Part shown: piece by piece, positions 28,661 to 42,262 of the stretch
How the letters are laid out: the number at the start of each line of letters is the position of its first letter
Numbering within the stretch: the first letter of the stretch is position 1
DNA from: Symbiodinium natans
Taxonomy: Eukaryota; Sar; Dinophyceae; Suessiales; Symbiodiniaceae
DNA length: 51,198 nucleotides
Assembly: GCA_905221605.1 (NCBI GenBank)
Contig: CAJNDS010002374.1
Span: 374,001-425,198, forward strand
Direction: 5' to 3'
Notes under the pieces: model-generated
What the model was told of the DNA's origin: nothing
Database searches by the model: none
What the model saw: only the letters and a program-made list of their open reading frames with translations
Program-made: the position numbers and the translations under genes

Positions 28661-29453
28661 TATAGTGTTGTACCGGTTGTGCCTGATTTAGTGGGGGCCC
28701 CCTGTTTGAAGTCAAGTTTGCTGGGCTTTTCAGGACGCTGCGACTGGTTGGGGGGTGTGTTGTGGGATCCTCTATTCAGTCAAATCGTCCGGCTGTCGCA
28801 AGAAAATTTCGTGGGGCGCGCCTTTACAGTCAATTGGCGGGCCGCGCTGTACCGTTTAAACTCATCTAAACTCCTCCCTTTTGAATCATATAAGCCCGTG
28901 GACTGTTCAAGAAAGCAAAAGCCAGCTTCGACTGTTCGGGCGGGGGGGGGCACACTAAAGCAGGTACAGCATTAGACAATACTGGATAGGAGAACGTCAG
29001 AGGGTCAGGCTGTGTCAGGCTGTGGGGTGAGTCAAGGCCATTTAGCGGCTCATTGTCCTCCGTTGAGCGCTCTGTTCTGGCATGGTCCGCCTTTATGTCC
29101 TTTACGGTGTGTAGATTCCAGAGGTCTCAGTGGCGGGCCCATTGAAGCAAATTGAATAGAACACGATGGAGCTGGCAACGACTGCGAGCTCCAGACCTGG
29201 AAAAAAAATCCGTACAGTGCAGCAGTATAGCACTTACTACGTGCTCAGTTTGCAACAATCATGATGGTTGCCCTGCCTCGCCTGTGCTCTGTTGGAACTT
29301 CTGCTTTCAGGCCGACTCTGCTGGATTACCTTTCCGCGCCTTGGCTCCAAGACTGTCCATCCCGCCAATCGAGCCAGTGTGCAGGGTGCAGAACCGCGAC
29401 ACGGCTGGGGTTCATGTAGCACATTTTGGGCGGGGGCGAGGGCGTCGGAGCAG
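28661..29453. other. No firm gene
   Basis: Possible short exon near 29311-29345 after GCTTTCAG (PTLLDYLSAPWLQD in one frame), not resolved. Confidence 0.35.
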
Positions 29454-29642
29454 GTCTTTAAAGGGGCCCAGAACGAAGCCACTGTGCAAGTGATGGTGGA
29501 ATTGGTGAAGAGTACAGAGCCTGTTCCATGTTCGTATGAAGCCAAGCGAGAACAGGTTGGCATGTGCCTTTTAGTTCGCAGGCTGATGCGAGCAAAGATG
29601 GTTGCCATCCAACATTCCTTGGCGTTTGTTTTACACTCCAAG
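29454..29642 (+). CDS. Helical exon of the 29.4-31.4 kb gene
   Basis: The acceptor is GGAGCAG and the donor is AAG/GTGCCG, both at phase 0. The frame encodes 63 residues: VFKGAQNEATVQVMVELVKS, EAKREQVGMCLLVRRLMRAK and MVAIQHSLAFVLHSK. It is strongly helical with good codon choice. The frame stays open to 29780 if the donor is not used. It fits the start of a solenoid-type protein (inference). Confidence 0.55.
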
Positions 29643-30310
29643 GTGCCGGAGATAATGCGCTGGCGCGTCACCTCAAGGCAGAAGCGTTGCCCCAAGGCGG
29701 CCGACACGAGCATTGATTCGAGACTTTTTTTGGGAGCTTGTTTGATTGGTTTTGCAGGCATCGAGATTGTTCCATTGTAGTGACAGGTGTGACGGTTCCT
29801 GGACACTGTATTATTTTATTTCCAAAGAAGGGTCCAGGCAGTTTGTGTTGTGACTCGCCGACAGCGTTTCTGCAGGCGTTTGCAGCTTGAGCTTGAGCTG
29901 AGCATGGTTTGACCTGGCCAGTGCGTCAGGAATGCATAGTCTACAAATTGCGTTTCTTAAACGTTGTCGTCGGTTCGGTTGGTGTCTTTTGGGACTGTCT
30001 GGTGACCATGCCATTACAGGTGTCAGCTGTTCTTGGATACCTGCTATGCGGTTGCCGGCCCCAGTCCATTTGCTGAAGTAAAGGCTCCACAAGCTACTAG
30101 CCTTAACCCCCACCCAATGCTGGGTTACCGGGAGGGGCCCAACCCATGCTCAGATGACTCTGGGGAGGGGGCCCAGCAAAGACCAAGACCCGATGGCCAA
30201 CTGGGGTCCTCTCGGAATACCTTCGAACCGTTTCTCACGCGGCCACGGCATGGTCCGCGGCAAACAAGAGTGTGCGCTCAAGTGTAGCAACCCCACTCCG
30301 ATCTTTCCAG

Positions 30311-30487
30311 CAACAAACAGCTCCCGCCGCACAATACCGCAGGGGTCTCTCAAGTTTTCTCAGCTTGCGTATTCAATTGCAGGTTCTCTTCCAGCACATC
30401 GCGGAGCTCGGATCTCTGAGCAGGCGGGCTTATGACTGGATGAACCCTGCGTATTTACAATCACAGAAGCTGAAATCAGCAGCATAG
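30311..30487 (+). CDS. Helical exon, second part of the same gene
   Basis: After GATCTTTCCAG the phase 0 frame reads QQTAPAAQYRRGLSSFLSLR, IQLQVLFQHIAELGSLSRRA and YDWMNPAYLQSQKL. It ends in TAG at 30487, or splices at a GC donor near 30477. The phase matches the donor at 29643. Confidence 0.5.
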   Translation, partial: QQTAPAAQYRRGLSSFLSLRIQLQVLFQHIAELGSLSRRAYDWMNPAYLQSQKLKSAA

Positions 30488-30531
30488 GGCTCGCCATATG
30501 TTTGTGGTTGAGGCCTGCAACCGTGGTGGAG

Positions 30532-30605
30532 TTCGCAGACCTTGCCCGCGGAGTGTTGCGGGCGGTCGCCAACTCCCCGGCAGAATCTCAGAGTAGTTCA
30601 GTCAT
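30532..30605 (+). CDS. Short helical exon, third part
   Basis: The frame FADLARGVLRAVANSPAESQ follows GTGGTGGAG or GTTCGCAG. It could accept phase 0 from a GC donor at 30477 and leave by a GT donor near 30597 in phase 1, matching the next exon. Boundaries are tentative. Confidence 0.4.
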
Positions 30606-31062
30606 GCCACAGGAGGGATATGGTGCAACGGCCTCATCCTTGCCAGCCCAGCCTTACTCGTTCCATGTCCAACTGTACAACTGCTGTGGGGCTGTACGTG
30701 TTTGAATGAAAGTTCCTCCCTCCGGCATTCAGGTCAATTGTTTGTCAGTGCATCCGCTTGGAGTTCAATACGTTTGCGAACCGTAATTGATTGCAAATGC
30801 GCCCGCTCCGTCTGAAATGTGCAAGGAACCCCCTTTTCGAGTTGCGAGCCGTTGCGTGCGAGAACAGTGTTGCGGTGATGACAAGCGCATCAAGGTGTTC
30901 GATTGTTTCTTGGATTGGACAGCTCAACAGTGTTTCCTAATTTTCTTGGTTGGTTAGCTCGCGTTTGTGCTTCATAGATTTCTGGCGTACCCGCTTCAGT
31001 ACTGTGCCAACGACACTGAGGCCAATCTTGGATGATTTCGCTTTGTAGCGCTGCATCAACAG

Positions 31063-31448
31063 ATTTCCCGGCAATTGACACCGACACCGACATGTTGATT
31101 CGAGACCTCCTTGGACATTGTCATGGCGAGGATCGCGTTGTGTCATTGGCTGCTTTCCAAGCTTTGCACATCTGCGTGCCAGATGGCAAGCTGTGCATAC
31201 AGAAGGCAGTGGCATCTTCTATGCTTGGGTTATTGGAGTCATTGCAACTGTCAGAAAGCAAGTGGGCATGGAAGTCGGAGGCCATGGAGCAGCTGAGATA
31301 CTTTTTGCGCTCCCTAAGTAGAGGTGAGCGGCAACAATGGGCCATCTCACTGCTGAATGTGCTGAAGCGAGACACTGACCCGGGGCATCAACAGCTCATC
31401 ATTTCGAACCTGCAGATCTTGTTGTCTGCGGACGCAGAGCCCGCGTAG
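31063..31448 (+). CDS. Terminal exon, HEAT/ARM-like C-terminus
   Basis: Acceptor GCATCAACAG ends at 31062 and the exon enters in phase 1. About 128 residues run to the stop at 31446-31448. Repeated helix pairs are visible: DMLIRDLLGHC, DRVVSLAAFQALHICV, QKAVASSMLGLLESLQ, SEAMEQLRYFLRSLSR, QQWAISLLNVLKR and HQQLIISNLQILLSAD. Periodic leucine/alanine helices of this kind are typical of HEAT or armadillo solenoids, which scaffold protein interactions. That is inference from pattern; the family is not named. It is the best-supported exon of a plus-strand gene spanning at least 29.45-31.45 kb. Confidence 0.6.
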
Positions 31449-32985
31449 TCAAAATGGACACCGTGCCTCCTTCACTGGCAGCGCACGTGCGGCGAGCTGT
31501 TATGCTCCATATGTCATATGAGTCATATGTGTACTTTCGATTGACGTCGGCCCCCGGCACCACGACATGACTGCTCCATGCAACATTCAAAGCTTGAGCT
31601 GGTAGCTTGAAGTAGCTTGCGCAGCGTTCCTTGGGCTTTCCTCGGGCTTCATGTGGCGCAGCGCTGGGTCGTTGACGCTCAATGACCGGGCCCACTGGCA
31701 GTGCCATGCTGTTGGGTTCCGGGGGTCTCCTAAAGGGCAGCGGGGGGGGGGGGGGGGGCGGCTTGGTTACGACCATGTACTACATCGATTTTGGTCCACT
31801 ACACAACATGCTGCACCAGGATGTTTGACGTTTCTATAGCAAGACGCACTGTCGCAAGGCTTATGCGAGCGGTGTGTCGTCATGATGCTCGAACCACTAA
31901 CAACTGCCAGCAGAAGCAGCACAACAACAAAAAACAAAAACGCACAAAATTGACCCTTGTGCGCATGTCGTAGAACCTTGCAAAAACCATGGTTCTATGT
32001 GCTTGCTTGCCGCCGTTGTGGCCTTTCACTAGAACGCCCGAAATGAAAGGAGTAATGTGTACTTCTGTGTCATATATTTCAGATTTTTGTAGTTTTGTGA
32101 AGTTCAAAAAATCGGCTGTTACAGTGTCTGTTGCTGTGGGGCATCCTTTGCTATCTCGCGCGTTCACAGAAAATGTACACATACAATGTGCTTGAACAGC
32201 TAACACCCAGGCGAAAACAGCGTCCGCACCTCCAAGTCACCAGGTTTTTACGTGCCTGTGACCTCCTAAAGTACCTGATTCTTGCGTGGTCTGAACATTC
32301 ACTTCTGTATACCCTCAAGACCCTAACTAAAACCTTTTGCGGCCCGAACGCACTTGCAAGCCGCTCGAAAAAGCAGCTGCGAAACCGATAACCTTTGATC
32401 CAGGCCAGAACCATCCTGAGTTCAAGAAACTCGAAACTTTGTGACCCATTCGGGCCTTAATCCGAACATCTGTTTAATTGGGCCCCCCCCCCTCCCGCCG
32501 CAATAAGGAAGGCAGGGTTCCCAATAATTGGACCATGGCCCTGCATTGATTCTCTATTAACAACAATAGGCTGCAGATCCCTGAGGTGCTGTTGCTTCGC
32601 ATCTCCGCAAGCAAAACAAGAAGCCGGCGACAGATTTTTCAACCCCCCCAAAAAGAGTCCTTTAAATGTGGGGGGTTATCCCCATACGAAATCCACCCTA
32701 ATGGAAAGTAGTCTTCCGGCGGGCTTCCGGACAAAAAAGTTCTTTTGTGGGGGGTATTACTTAAACAGGTGCTCGGATTAAGCCCTGAACCTAATCTCCC
32801 GAAACCCTTAGCCCCGAATTGGAGTTGCGAGTGTCCGCTGCTTTCCTGGGAGCCGGCCGGCCCTTGAGGATCGCTCTGAGGATCGCGAGGAGGCCCACGC
32901 TCCGGAGGAGCCAACTGGCTGGGTTTCAGGGGGCCTAACCGAGTCTAACATAACAGTCTTTGCATGAAGGGCTGCCACGTACAGA
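31449..32985. other. No firm gene; one G17 tract
   Basis: Holds a 17-G run at 31742-31758, three nearby CATATG sites (31508-31530), a C10 run at 32483-32492 and otherwise AT-richer spacer. No exon was supported. Confidence 0.55.
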
Positions 32986-33761
32986 ATGCTACAGAAAAAA
33001 CAGCTGGGACGTATGTTGTTCGAGATGCCTTGTGGTCGGGCTCCATCTTGGACAGCCCGGCACACAAATTCGAGAGAAGACCGCCAATCCCAGGTCGTGA
33101 GCGACCCTCATCCTTACAGCGTAAGTCTCAGCAGTAAGCCCAGGCACAGACCCGAGGGGTCGCACGCTTGAAGTTTCCAATCCCACGACCCAACACTCCC
33201 CGAATCGCTGAGCGTCGAAGTCCTGGCCCCAGGACCCCCAAGACCCCTTCGGGCTTGGCGCAATGTACGATGAGCTGGAGCGCGAGCTCGGGACCAGCAA
33301 GGTACGCAGGGTATGCGTTCGGATGCGTTCGGTGTGTTTTACAGTATTATACAGGTTGCGGCACTTTTCGGCTTTTTTTTTTGCAGTCGCGTCTTGAGAT
33401 TGTTGATTTTCTTCGTCTTTGCAGTGGTCTTTTTCTGCGGTTCGGGGGGATGGCATGCGGAATCCGACAATTGGGCCGGCCTTCCTTTCAGCTCGCATGA
33501 GTGGACAGTGGAGTGGGCGACATAAGCTGACTTCGCTTGGGGCTTGGGTGCTGATTCGACCCGCGTACGCCTGATCATTGAGGTCACGTTGCCTTGAGCC
33601 TCCTCCTACCATCCCGCAAGGATGATGATTCCGTGCTCATTCCGGATATGTACGGGCACCTTGTGGAATTCCACCGCGAGGCCAGGACATGGGAGCTTTG
33701 TTTCATTGCAGGTGGAGCTGATAGGCTCTCCATGTCGTGCTTAGCCCCTGAAGGTTGGTAG
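32986..33761 (+). CDS. Four-exon gene, 144-residue unknown protein
   Basis: The modelled exons are 32986-33120, 33221-33301, 33387-33426 and 33583-33761. All introns are GT-AG (100, 85 and 156 bases) with donors GTAAGT, GTACGC and GTCTTT and a T-rich acceptor at 33386. Every junction keeps phase and the total is an exact codon multiple. The protein starts MLQKKQLGRMLFEMPCGRAP. Exon 2 gives DPFGLGAMYDELERELGTSK. Exon 3 gives SRLEIVDFLRLCS. Exon 4 gives SLLLPSRKDDDSVLIPDMYG and LVEFHREARTWELCFIAGGA before TAG. The ELEREL...RLEIVDFL part suggests a helix. Family unknown. The third donor is weak, and an alternative would end the gene at 33500. Confidence 0.55.
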
Positions 33762-33955
33762 ACGGGCCGCTTGCGATTTAAGTTGGGAATCGTTCTTTTT
33801 GTGGCTTGTGACTTCTTGCTCTTGCCATTGCGGAACGCAGAACTGGCATAGTTTTTTCGCTTGCATGCTCGAGCCCCCGAGAAGTCCCGAACCAACAGTT
33901 TTGTCGGATCCCTAGACGGCGAGCATCAGCACCCTGAGTCCAGACATTGTGATAG

Positions 33956-34207
33956 GGTATACGGCTTCTGCAACAGGAGCTGGGCGAAAAGCGCTTCCAG
34001 GTGGAGAAGCAAAAAGAGGTGCGACATCAAAGAAAACATGGCATGCTGTGGGCCACATGCTCTGGGTGTTTTTCGTTCTGGCGGCAGGCTGGCCGCATCG
34101 CCAAGGCCAAGGCGAAGCAGGCCGTCCAGTGCAGGAAAGCGCGCGCGCGCACACGCACACCACCCACGCCCGATCAGTCAAAGAATCAGAACCAGCCCCA
34201 GGATTGA
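33956..34207 (+). CDS. Candidate exon, coiled coil then basic tail
   Basis: After GACATTGTGATAG the frame reads LLQQELGEKRFQVEKQKEVR, a likely coiled coil. It goes on to a basic/cysteine-containing segment and a TPP-rich tail to TGA. A GT donor after QKE could end the exon early. It may continue the gene at 32986-33761 (inference). Confidence 0.4.
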   Translation, partial: GIRLLQQELGEKRFQVEKQKEVRHQRKHGMLWATCSGCFSFWRQAGRIAKAKAKQAVQCRKARARTRTPPTPDQSKNQNQPQD

Positions 34208-34238
34208 GAAACTTCGAGTCGTGAAATGCTACCGACAT

Positions 34239-34518
34239 CGACCCGAAGCAGGGGAGCAGGGCCGCCCGCATTCAGAAGCTGAACGACGAAATAGAATCAG
34301 CCACTGACTCCAATCCCAACCCCCGCTAACTCGACCCGAAGCAGGGGAGCACATCACCCCGAATTCAGAAGCAGGGGAGCAAATCTCCAGCTGAAAACTA
34401 TTGAAAACCGAAAATCAGCCGCTGAATCCAGTCACAACCCCTGCTAGCTCGACCCGAAGCAGGGGAGCAAACCACCCCGAATTCAGAAGTTGAAAACCGA
34501 AGATCAGCCGCTGAATCC
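34239..34518. repeat. GAAGCAGGGGAGCA minisatellite (3 imperfect units)
   Basis: CGACCCGAAGCAGGGGAGCA occurs at about 34239, 34332 and 34450. Each is followed by an ATTCAGAAG then GAAAATCAGCCGCTGAATCC-type half, with one internal partial duplication near 34366. Confidence 0.85.
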
Positions 34519-35219
34519 TTGGAGACCAGTATGCTAGTTGATGACCAAATCACTTCGAACATGTACGCAGCAACGGTGTGCTCGCGGTGCAGTTTGCTGG
34601 GGCTGAATGGCTCAGCTCTACAAACCATCCGTTTCGCAGTTTCCGATTTTGTCGTATGGTTTTCGATTCAGCCATGTTTTCCGATTCAGCCGTTCTGGTT
34701 GGTTTCCGCGATTCACGACTGGTTTCCGATCTTTTCCGTGCAACGGCCTTGGGCGATTGATTCGTTCGCTCCTGGGGGTTTGGGAAGCTTACGCTCGCCA
34801 GCACTCAGACGCCTCCTTCTTTGGCGGTGTGGTTAGATCCCATCCGTAGGTTGGACGGAGGCTGGCAACTTCGGTCATCCTGGCCTGCCTCTGTAGCCTT
34901 TCGCGCTCGTGCACGCACTCGTGACTATACCTAGTTACGATTGTGAATGCTAGCTCCTCTTCTACTAGTACTACAAAACATCGAAGGTGGTTTGAAAGTA
35001 ACATAGCTCAGCAAGACCCCCAAAGTCAGCTAGATATGCGCATAAGCAGTGCATGTCGTGACAGATTGCTGGGGGCTCAATGGCATGATGTGAACAACGG
35101 TTGTCGTCTGGGCCAAGGCCCCCCACGTGGGGCGGCCAGGAAGGGGTTGCCTGTTGCTTGCCAGCTGTACAGACTCGGTTTGAGGTCGGGCTGGCGGGGG
35201 TGTGGGGGTGGGGGGGGGT
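34519..35219. other. No firm gene
   Basis: Nothing supported. Confidence 0.4.

Positions 35220-35256
<37 letters not shown>
35220..35256 (+). repeat. Poly-G tract, 37 G
   Basis: A run of 37 G inside a longer G-rich domain (about 35195-35277) interrupted only by single T or C. Confidence 0.97.
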
Positions 35257-35277
35257 CGGGGGGGGGCGGGGGTGGGG

Positions 35278-35957
35278 ATACCTGGCTGCAAAGCCCCCTG
35301 GCAAGGGCACGTCAGCTGCGACTGGAGACAGGTCGACTACGGGGGGTACCCGGTCAAAAAAAACCCCCGCGCGGGCTGGCACAGCGCGCGGTAGGGGGTG
35401 GGTACACTTCCCAGAGACTTGGATCTAAACGCCTCAGGCCTCCGGCCTCGGCGGATTACCATAGACCCGAAACACACAATCTTACGTAAATCTTAAAGCT
35501 CTGACACTGAACCCCACTCCCTAATTCCCAGCGAGGCTTCCAGGGTTCCGGTTTTTAAATGTCAGAAATAGTTTGCATCGCACTGTCGCACCCACCCCTG
35601 CGCTTCCAGCAAATTTCGCTAGCTTTTACATTGGCAAACGTGTCACAATCTCGCGAGCATTTCGATTTTTTATGCCATTGCCAAAGTAGTCCGGCAAGAG
35701 GGGCACCGCACACGCGCACACGGACACAGACATTTACACTGACAGCAATGGTCTAGTTTGCAATGGCGAGCCCGGCATGCATGACAGTCAATGCCCTGCC
35801 AGTTGTACAGAACCGGCATTTCCGGCTTTCACCTTGTGAAGATATCGAAGGCCGCCGCCAGACAGCGTCAAGGCGGGGCAGGGCCCGACCTTGAGAAGGC
35901 ACGCTGGTGTGCGATCGCGCTTAGCAACGGGGAGGGCCCTCGATCTACACGTTACAA
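35278..35957. other. No firm gene
   Basis: Nothing supported apart from a short CA/GA-rich stretch near 35707-35730. Confidence 0.4.
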
Positions 35958-36242
35958 ATGAGCAGGTGTTTGGCAAGCTGGTGTGCTTTTGCGGTTGATG
36001 GAGAGGTGCTAAGACTTGTCAAGGAGAGAACTCGGGAGGCCCTTCTGCAGGCGTCGCCTGCGGAGCCCCCGCAGCTGCCAGAGGCCGGACTGTGTGGGAA
36101 GCCATCGACTTGTAGAATTGTTGACTGCTGCTTGATTACGCAAGGCATCCGAGAGCTACTTGCAGGCTCACTGACTTGGGACGCTTGCGGCTCGTGCAAA
36201 CCTGCGTCTCAACTATGTGAGCCAGGTGCTCTTTGGCTGTGA
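35958..36242 (+). CDS. Candidate 5' exon(s), unknown protein
   Basis: The open frame from ATG to TGA has strongly G/C-ending codons, including CAFAVDGEVLRLVKERTREA and proline-rich SPAEPPQLPEAG. Texture weakens after about 36110, where splicing to another frame (NYVSQVLFGCDIFRGAVSVA at 36208-36270) is possible. It is probably the start of the gene ending at 37129. Confidence 0.4.
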   Translation: MSRCLASWCAFAVDGEVLRLVKERTREALLQASPAEPPQLPEAGLCGKPSTCRIVDCCLITQGIRELLAGSLTWDACGSCKPASQLCEPGALWL

Positions 36243-36596
36243 CATCTTTCGAGGAGCCGTCAGCGTTGCTTACAAATGGAAAAGCCTCTCGCTCTCGCGC
36301 AGTCGACTGTGCGCTGTTTGTGCCAGACCTACCCTGCTGCTGTGGAGCACGGCTTCGAGACACAGGCCCGTGTCAGAATTCGTCGTTCGTTTGGTCATTT
36401 GTTCGGAGAGCCTCCATTCATGCTTGTTTGAGTCTACCAGCGCTAAAGACCAGACAACACCATTGAAAGTTGCACGACAAGTAGCAGTCCATTTCCCGCA
36501 GATGCCTGAATCGCGCACGTGTCAGAAATTGAAAGCACAGGCACAAGCACGTGCCAGCGTTGACGTTTTGAGTGTCCATGCCACCTCTTCTTGCAG

Positions 36597-37129
36597 AACA
36601 TGACCCGTGCCAATGTCATTTACGACTTCAAACCACGGGGGGAAGTTGACACGACAGTGCGCAGCTACATGTGCCAGCAGCAGAGGGCCGTCAAAGCGCC
36701 GCTTTCCTCGGCATCTCGACAGCAGGCACAAGAAGTGAGTCGCAAGTAGCGGCCTACAGCAGTTTCATCCCAGACAGTGAGACGAGCATTTCTGCAGAGG
36801 CTCATGCATCAGTAGACAAGCATCTTTCAGCAGATACAAGTTGCTGAGATGTGGCCTCGTTGTTTCGGCTTTGATCCACCGTCAATCGTTTGTTTCTCAA
36901 ATACATGCTCAGGGTACTTGAGACGCGTAGCTGCCCGTTGCATATGGGGGGGGGGGGGAGCCCGGGGGGGAGCCTGCGCACATATTCTACACGTGCCTCA
37001 CGGGTGGAGTTTGTTGACCAACATGTCGTAAAAGCCTTGCTGAAACCGAAGCCGCCTGGCACTGGCCTCATCGTCATGGACTCCCCTGCGGGAAACTGCA
37101 TGGAATTCGGACTTGGCAGACATGCGTGA
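36597..37129 (+). CDS. Two 3' exons of a plus-strand gene
   Basis: The exons are 36597-36734 (acceptor CTCTTCTTGCAG, donor GAA/GTGAGT) and 37010-37129, both phase 0. Exon one reads NMTRANVIYDFKPRGEVDTT and then QQQRAVKAPLSSASRQQAQE. The last exon reads FVDQHVVKALLKPKPPGTGL and IVMDSPAGNCMEFGLGRH before TGA. The intron (275 bases) contains a G13 run at 36946-36958. No family is recognised. Confidence 0.5.
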
Positions 37130-38141
37130 CAACTGCTGCGTTCCGAGAAGTTCTGAGGTGGCAGGAACCGAACGGGTAGTTGTTACTGCCAACCGGGGTG
37201 TTTTCTTGCGCTGCGCAATGCTTGAGCTTGTTTGTTTTACTGGGTTTTTTAGCTCTGATTGCATCTTGAAGGGTTGGGTGTGCTGCTGAACTGCGATGTT
37301 GAGTTTTTCACTTGGGGATGGGAGTGACGAGTGGGTTAACCTACGTTTGTTAGTAGCAGCTCCCATCACTGCATTCATCGCACTGCACTGCAAGGTTGTT
37401 GAAGTTGTTGCACAACGAATGCGAGATTCTGCAGCTTTATACATGGGGGGGGTACTTCCGAAGTTCTGTGCCGCGAGGTGGTAAATGAGATGGCAAGCAT
37501 GGCTCCTATGGGCATGATACACTCAACCAAATGTTTTGTGTTGCGCAGTTGCGACAATCTTGACAGGTCGCTGAGTTTTTGTGAGTCGCATAGTTTCTCC
37601 GAGGTTTCCATGCATCGTTGACTGTGTCCTTGCAGGGAGGCCTGTGTCGCAGTTCCTGCCAAATTATGCTGCTTTGTTGTTTGTGGCTGCAGCTGTGTTG
37701 AAGGTTCCGTGGCAGCCCGAAGGAAAGGACTCACGAAAGGCTGTCGGGCAAAGCTGGTCGCCTTGACATGTTTGTCAGTTCTCTGGAACGGGGTCTTCTG
37801 CACGTCCTACTCGGGGCCTCCCGCATGAAGCGAGCTGTAAATGCAGTCACACATTGGCCAGGAGCATCTGGTCGAAGTTGAGGTTCAATCGACGAAGGTC
37901 GCATCGGTCCCATCCCAAGCACGGACCGCCGCAAATCCGGGCACTTGCAGTTCCGGGAAAACTGTGCCTTTTTGACGTCTCTACAGAAAGCATCGGGTAG
38001 CTCAGTACGGGTGCACAATCGTTTCAACTAGCAGCGGCCTTGTTGCGTGATTGACATTCCTCCGTTCCATGTAGATACCTAGCAGTACCCGTCCGTAGAT
38101 ACTGTTGCGCTTTTTTGTTGCCCCCCGTGCGAAACTAGTGC
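37130..38141. other. No firm gene
   Basis: Short frames only, no paired splice signals. Confidence 0.4.
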
Positions 38142-39923
<1,782 letters not shown>

Positions 39924-40239
39924 CACTGCAGGCACTTCTGCCAAGGCTTGCGCGCCGACTTTACATATCATTTACTTGTGGCTATTCAAAAGCATGGTCT
40001 ATCTATCATACACATATTCTCTCCATTTCTCTCCAAAGACCACTTTTCCTACAAACTCTTGGTCAGCGCCAATGACCATACTGCCATACTACATGATTTG
40101 GTCTAAGACTTTTGGTCAAAACTAAAGGGTTTGGCGGGTTCACGCGGCGTTGTACTCAGCATCACGAAGTTAAACAGCAAAAAACTCAACTCGTTTGATT
40201 TGCTGAAGTCGAACATGTTGGAGCAAGTCAGGGTTTCGT
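39924..40239. other. No firm gene, AT-richer
   Basis: Nothing supported. Confidence 0.5.
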
Positions 40240-40640
40240 CTGTATAGGCAAGTCTGGCAACAGATGTGCCAATCCGCAGGGATAGTCCACTTGCAGGGAC
40301 CGGGTGTCACGAGGTGTCCAGCTGCAGGAGCTCGTGAAAAGATCGCACGGCTAGAGCTTTCGGGCGTGCTTCGTTTCCAATATCCCTGTGAATCATTGAA
40401 TGTCTGCGACGTAAAGCACTCCGAGTGCTCCAGGAAATGCTCGTGTGTGTGTGTGTGTGAGTACCTTGTATGTTTGATACATGTCGAAACGACTTGGGGG
40501 GGGGGGTTGTCTGACAACGCTGCTCGCGAGCCATTGAGGTTTATCCAGCCTTTCAGGGTCTTGAGATGCAGACCACAGGATCCGCACATACGCAGTTGTG
40601 GACAGTCGCAAACTAGGGAAAGGCAGAGGCCGGATCCACG
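40240..40640. repeat. Dispersed repeat family B, copy 2
   Basis: Relative of 21314-21545. It has extra internal sequence including a GT microsatellite (40443-40459) and a G11 run (40496-40506). Confidence 0.75.
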
Positions 40641-41238
40641 GCTGAAAGCTCTGCATCAGCAACGCATATAAAACTAGACCCCTAAGTTTGCCCCAAGCGC
40701 CTAGGCCTGGAAACACTTCTGTGGTCACCCACAGTCTGGGGTTCATTTGGGCCGGTGCCCACCCACAACGTCCTTTCCCTAGTCCCCTCCAGCCGATATC
40801 TCGCAGCCTGCTTCCGCCCGCGAGGTTTGCGGAATCCTGGCATGCAGCATTCGAGTTTGCGCTTTAGGGTTTTGGAGCTTTGTGCGTTTTGTGGCTCATC
40901 CCCCTGCAGCAGGTCGTCTCCTGCTCCATGTGCACCCTGCCTGGGCTCCCAGAACAAGATGAGGGGCCGGGGGGTTTGGCAGTTCCAGGGAAGCAGGATC
41001 ACTATGTTCACTGAGCACGGCTGGCATTGGGGAGATCAAAGCCCACATCCGCAGGCACCCATCCAAAGCCCCACGCGCTAGTGAGGCACAATGGCTGCGT
41101 AGATTTCCTTGAAGACGCTCACCATCGTTTCAGCTCGGAGCGTGCATTGGCGTGCGTGCGGTCATAGTGCAAGCTTTCGTGATCTTTGCATTGCAGTCCG
41201 TTGGGGTGTGGGAAGGAACAATTCGTGAGTGACCAGGT
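40641..41238. other. No firm gene
   Basis: Nothing supported. Confidence 0.4.
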
Positions 41239-41454
41239 GTGATGTCAGTCCACTACCCAGCTTGGTTCCAAGCTGCATACCGCGAGTTGGAGGATTGGAA
41301 CGTATTATTCAGCTGTTGCAGATCACGCAGTGCGGCTATGTGTCGACACGTCGCTCTCACGAAAGCACGGCACAATGACTCCTTGATATTCCTTCCTTGG
41401 CTGCAGGCGCCTTCGCACAGCGCCGACCTAGACCCACAGCCGCGGGCTCGGTGA
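41239..41454 (+). CDS. Candidate small coding segment
   Basis: The frame from the ATG at 41242 (MSVHYPAWFQAAYRELEDWN) has coding texture to a possible junction at GTTGCAG near 41321. It stays open to TGA at 41454. An opposite-strand frame (41357-41632) overlaps. Function unknown. Confidence 0.35.
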   Translation: MMSVHYPAWFQAAYRELEDWNVLFSCCRSRSAAMCRHVALTKARHNDSLIFLPWLQAPSHSADLDPQPRAR

Positions 41455-41642
41455 TGGTGAAGTCGGGTACGGACGGCAGTGACGGCAGCCCAAGATGCAG
41501 GTCATGCAGAATCTGGATTTGCCGTGCTGAAACTCTCGGGTGGGTCGTTCCATGCCAGCCGCTCAGATTCACATGGTCGTTTGTGGCCGCCGCACATTGC
41601 GAGACTCCGTTGAGACCCTTTCCAGCCTCCACACCCTTTTGA

Positions 41643-42031
41643 GAGCTCTTGGAGACCTTGTCTGCAACATTTTTGAAGGCCTATCTTAAACCTTAAAGCC
41701 TTAAAGGAGCTGAACCGTCCTAAACGAAGATAGGTCCAGAAAATAGCCCCCCCTATGGTAGCCTGTAGACCCCTATGTTTCTTTGATAGGAGCCTGTGCT
41801 GCAGGCCCTCGGTTTATTTTCCAGAACCCTATGCATGAGCACACCCCTATACATAATTGTAAATGCTTGAGCGCGCCGCCTCGGCGGTTCTAGGGGGGTC
41901 CCAGGGCCGTGAGGCTTGCGTGTGTCTGTGCGAGTGTGTAGGGATGTCCTGTTGAAACGAATGAATCCGAACGTGCTTTAAGTTCAAAAGGTTTAAGTTC
42001 AAAAGGGACCGTTTGATCCAGTGAGTTGTAC
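41643..42031. other. No gene
   Basis: Includes CCTATG-rich and TTAAAG-rich spacer; nothing coding was seen. Confidence 0.5.
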
Positions 42032-42262
42032 TTCCAGAAGTGCTCGCGCCGGAACTTTATCTTGCCATGTCGTATAGAGAAGAAAGCGCCACTTTGTTAC
42101 GGCAGGTTTTCCTTTCAGAAGTTCCCGCGCCTGAAATTTATCTTGCCATGTCGTATAGGGAGCAAAAACCAATTTGTTGCGGCAGGTTTCCTTCCAGAAG
42201 TGCTCGCACCGGAAAGTTTATCTTGCCATTTTGTATATGGAGAAAGCGTCACTTTGTTACGT
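42032..42262. repeat. 79-81 base tandem repeat, 3 units
   Basis: TTCCAGAAGTGCTCGC, then TTTATCTTGCCATGTCGTAT, then CACTTTGTTACGGCAGGT, in units starting at 42032, 42113 and 42192. The last unit changes into unrelated sequence after ACTTTGTTACG. Confidence 0.95.
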
